From Rhodocyclales bacterium (GTDB taxonomy: Bacteria > Pseudomonadota > Gammaproteobacteria > Burkholderiales > Rhodocyclaceae): a stretch of DNA of 7,160 nt. Position 1 is the stretch's first letter, and every line of letters starts with the position of its first letter. The notes beneath the pieces are model-generated. The model did not search any database. It was not told where the DNA came from and saw nothing but the letters and a program-made list of their open reading frames with translations. Shown one piece after another: positions 6,649 to 7,160 of the stretch. The translations under genes were made by a program, and so were the position numbers. The stretch covers positions 1-7,160 of the forward strand of contig JAIOPW010000148.1 in the NCBI GenBank assembly GCA_021413665.1, read 5' to 3'.

Positions 6649-6855
6649 TTAATGGTGACCCTTGGGGCGCTCGCCTTCGAAGCGATACACCGTACCGCAG
6701 TACGGACAGGCGGCCTCGCCCGATTCGCTCTTCAGCAGGTCGATGAAGACCCGCGGATGGCGGGCCCACAAGGGCGCGCCGGGACGCGGGCAGGCCAGCG
6801 GCAGATCGTGGGCGGTGATGGCAACCTGGCGTTGCGTTTCGTCGAGCGTAGTCAT
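6649..6855 (-). CDS. Small zf-CHCC zinc-finger protein
   Basis: This 68-residue protein shows a Cys-His-Cys-Cys set: C22, H33 in ARHPRVFIDL, and C50-x2-C53 in CPYCGTVYRF. These ligands fit the zf-CHCC domain family, which also includes the C-terminal part of the mitochondrial complex I subunit NDUFS6 and normally binds one zinc. Bacterial copies are of about this size and mostly uncharacterised. No membrane segment is present. The acidic and basic residues outside the finger and the His-rich end (KGHH) tell nothing specific. The start is supported by GAGGT at 6864-6868, eight bases upstream. It lies 20 bp downstream of the aminotransferase gene and 33 bp upstream of waaF. The family call is good. 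Its function here is unknown, and nothing nearby encodes complex I. Confidence 0.9.
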   Translation of the reverse strand: MTTLDETQRQVAITAHDLPLACPRPGAPLWARHPRVFIDLLKSESGEAACPYCGTVYRFEGERPKGHH

Positions 6856-6863
6856 GGGGTTTT

Positions 6864-6868
6864 ACCTC
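6864..6868 (-). promoter_or_regulatory. Shine-Dalgarno site of the zf-CHCC gene
   Basis: On the minus strand the sequence reads TTGAGGTAAAACCCC before the ATG. GAGGT sits at 6868-6864 with an 8-base spacer to the start at 6855. It is the clearest ribosome site in the minus-strand run and lies in the 20-bp gap after the aminotransferase stop. Confidence 0.75.
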
Positions 6869-6875
6869 AAGCGGG

Positions 6876-7160
6876 TCAGATGTAGCTTAGCCAGTCGGCG
6901 TGGGCCGGCACCCTGCCGTTCACCACATCGAAGAAAAGGCTCTGGATCCTGGTCGTGATCGGGCCGCGGCTGCCGGCGCCGATGGTGCGGTTGTCCAGCT
7001 CGCGGATCGGCGTCACTTCAGCGGCCGTGCCGGTGAAGAAGGCCTCGTCGGCGATGTAGATGTCGTCGCGCGTGAGGCGCTTGGCAATTACCTGGTAGCC
7101 GAGTTCGGCGGCCAGCGTGATGACGGTGTTGCGCGTGATGCCCATCAGCGCCGAGGCGAT
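6876..7160 (-). CDS. ilvE: Branched-chain amino-acid aminotransferase, C-terminal end (5' end outside window)
   Basis: This PLP-dependent transaminase converts the 2-oxo acids of leucine, isoleucine and valine to the amino acids, using glutamate, in the cytoplasm. Only the last 94 residues are visible, against ~300 for the family. From the edge, ALMGITRNTVITLAAELG is the GITR segment of fold-type IV aminotransferases. DDIYIADEAFFTGTAAEVTP contains the TGTAAEVTP loop that contacts the cofactor phosphate and substrate carboxylate. GPITTRIQSLFFDVVNG is the family's C-terminal helix. The end (HADWLSYI, then TGA at 6878-6876) fits. The spacing of GITR to GTAAEVTPI favours IlvE over D-amino-acid aminotransferase or PabC, though the Lys-bearing part cannot be seen. 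It is the first gene of the visible minus-strand cluster; any promoter lies beyond the right edge. Confidence 0.95.
   Translation of the reverse strand: MASALMGITRNTVITLAAELGYQVIAKRLTRDDIYIADEAFFTGTAAEVTPIRELDNRTIGAGSRGPITTRIQSLFFDVVNGRVPAHADWLSYI

Overview
The window reads as ordinary chromosomal DNA from a high-GC Gram-negative proteobacterium. A betaproteobacterium is most likely, perhaps Rhodocyclales or a relative. That placement rests on three things: the branched-chain aminotransferase / zf-CHCC protein / WaaF gene order, the cysteine-rich C-terminus of WaaF, and an AlgC-type phosphomannomutase beside an EAL-HDOD protein. It is inferred from remembered gene order and protein resemblance, not from a search. 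I saw no RNA gene, mobile element, CRISPR array or prophage, and GC content and coding density look even throughout.

Layout: the left fifth (1-1466, + strand) is the C-terminal half of alanyl-tRNA synthetase. A 66-bp spacer separates it from seven genes on the minus strand that converge on it. In transcription order (right to left) these are: the 3' end of ilvE; a 68-residue zf-CHCC zinc-finger protein; waaF (heptosyltransferase II); a 141-residue NTF2/SnoaL-like protein; a YheT-type alpha/beta hydrolase; an AlgC-type phosphomannomutase/phosphoglucomutase; and an EAL-HDOD two-domain protein.

The seven minus-strand genes are tightly packed: gaps of 20, 33 and 2 bp, a 4-bp overlap, a 31-bp gap and a 1-bp overlap. 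No gap is long enough for an obvious independent promoter region, so they probably form one operon that enters from the right edge. It may end at a small hairpin in the convergent junction with alaS. Functionally the run joins branched-chain amino-acid metabolism (ilvE), LPS inner-core assembly (waaF), sugar-phosphate supply for polysaccharide (algC-like), and a probable signalling scaffold with a degenerate cyclic-di-GMP phosphodiesterase fold. Three small or poorly characterised proteins lie between them.

Nothing here looks like a wholly new system. The points most worth a second look are the stop-start coupling of the AlgC-type enzyme to an EAL-HDOD protein whose EAL domain keeps most metal/substrate residues but lacks canonical loop 6; the four-cysteine cluster at the WaaF C-terminus; the non-ATG (TTG) start of the hydrolase in a TTGA overlap; and the conserved-looking run of obscure small genes.
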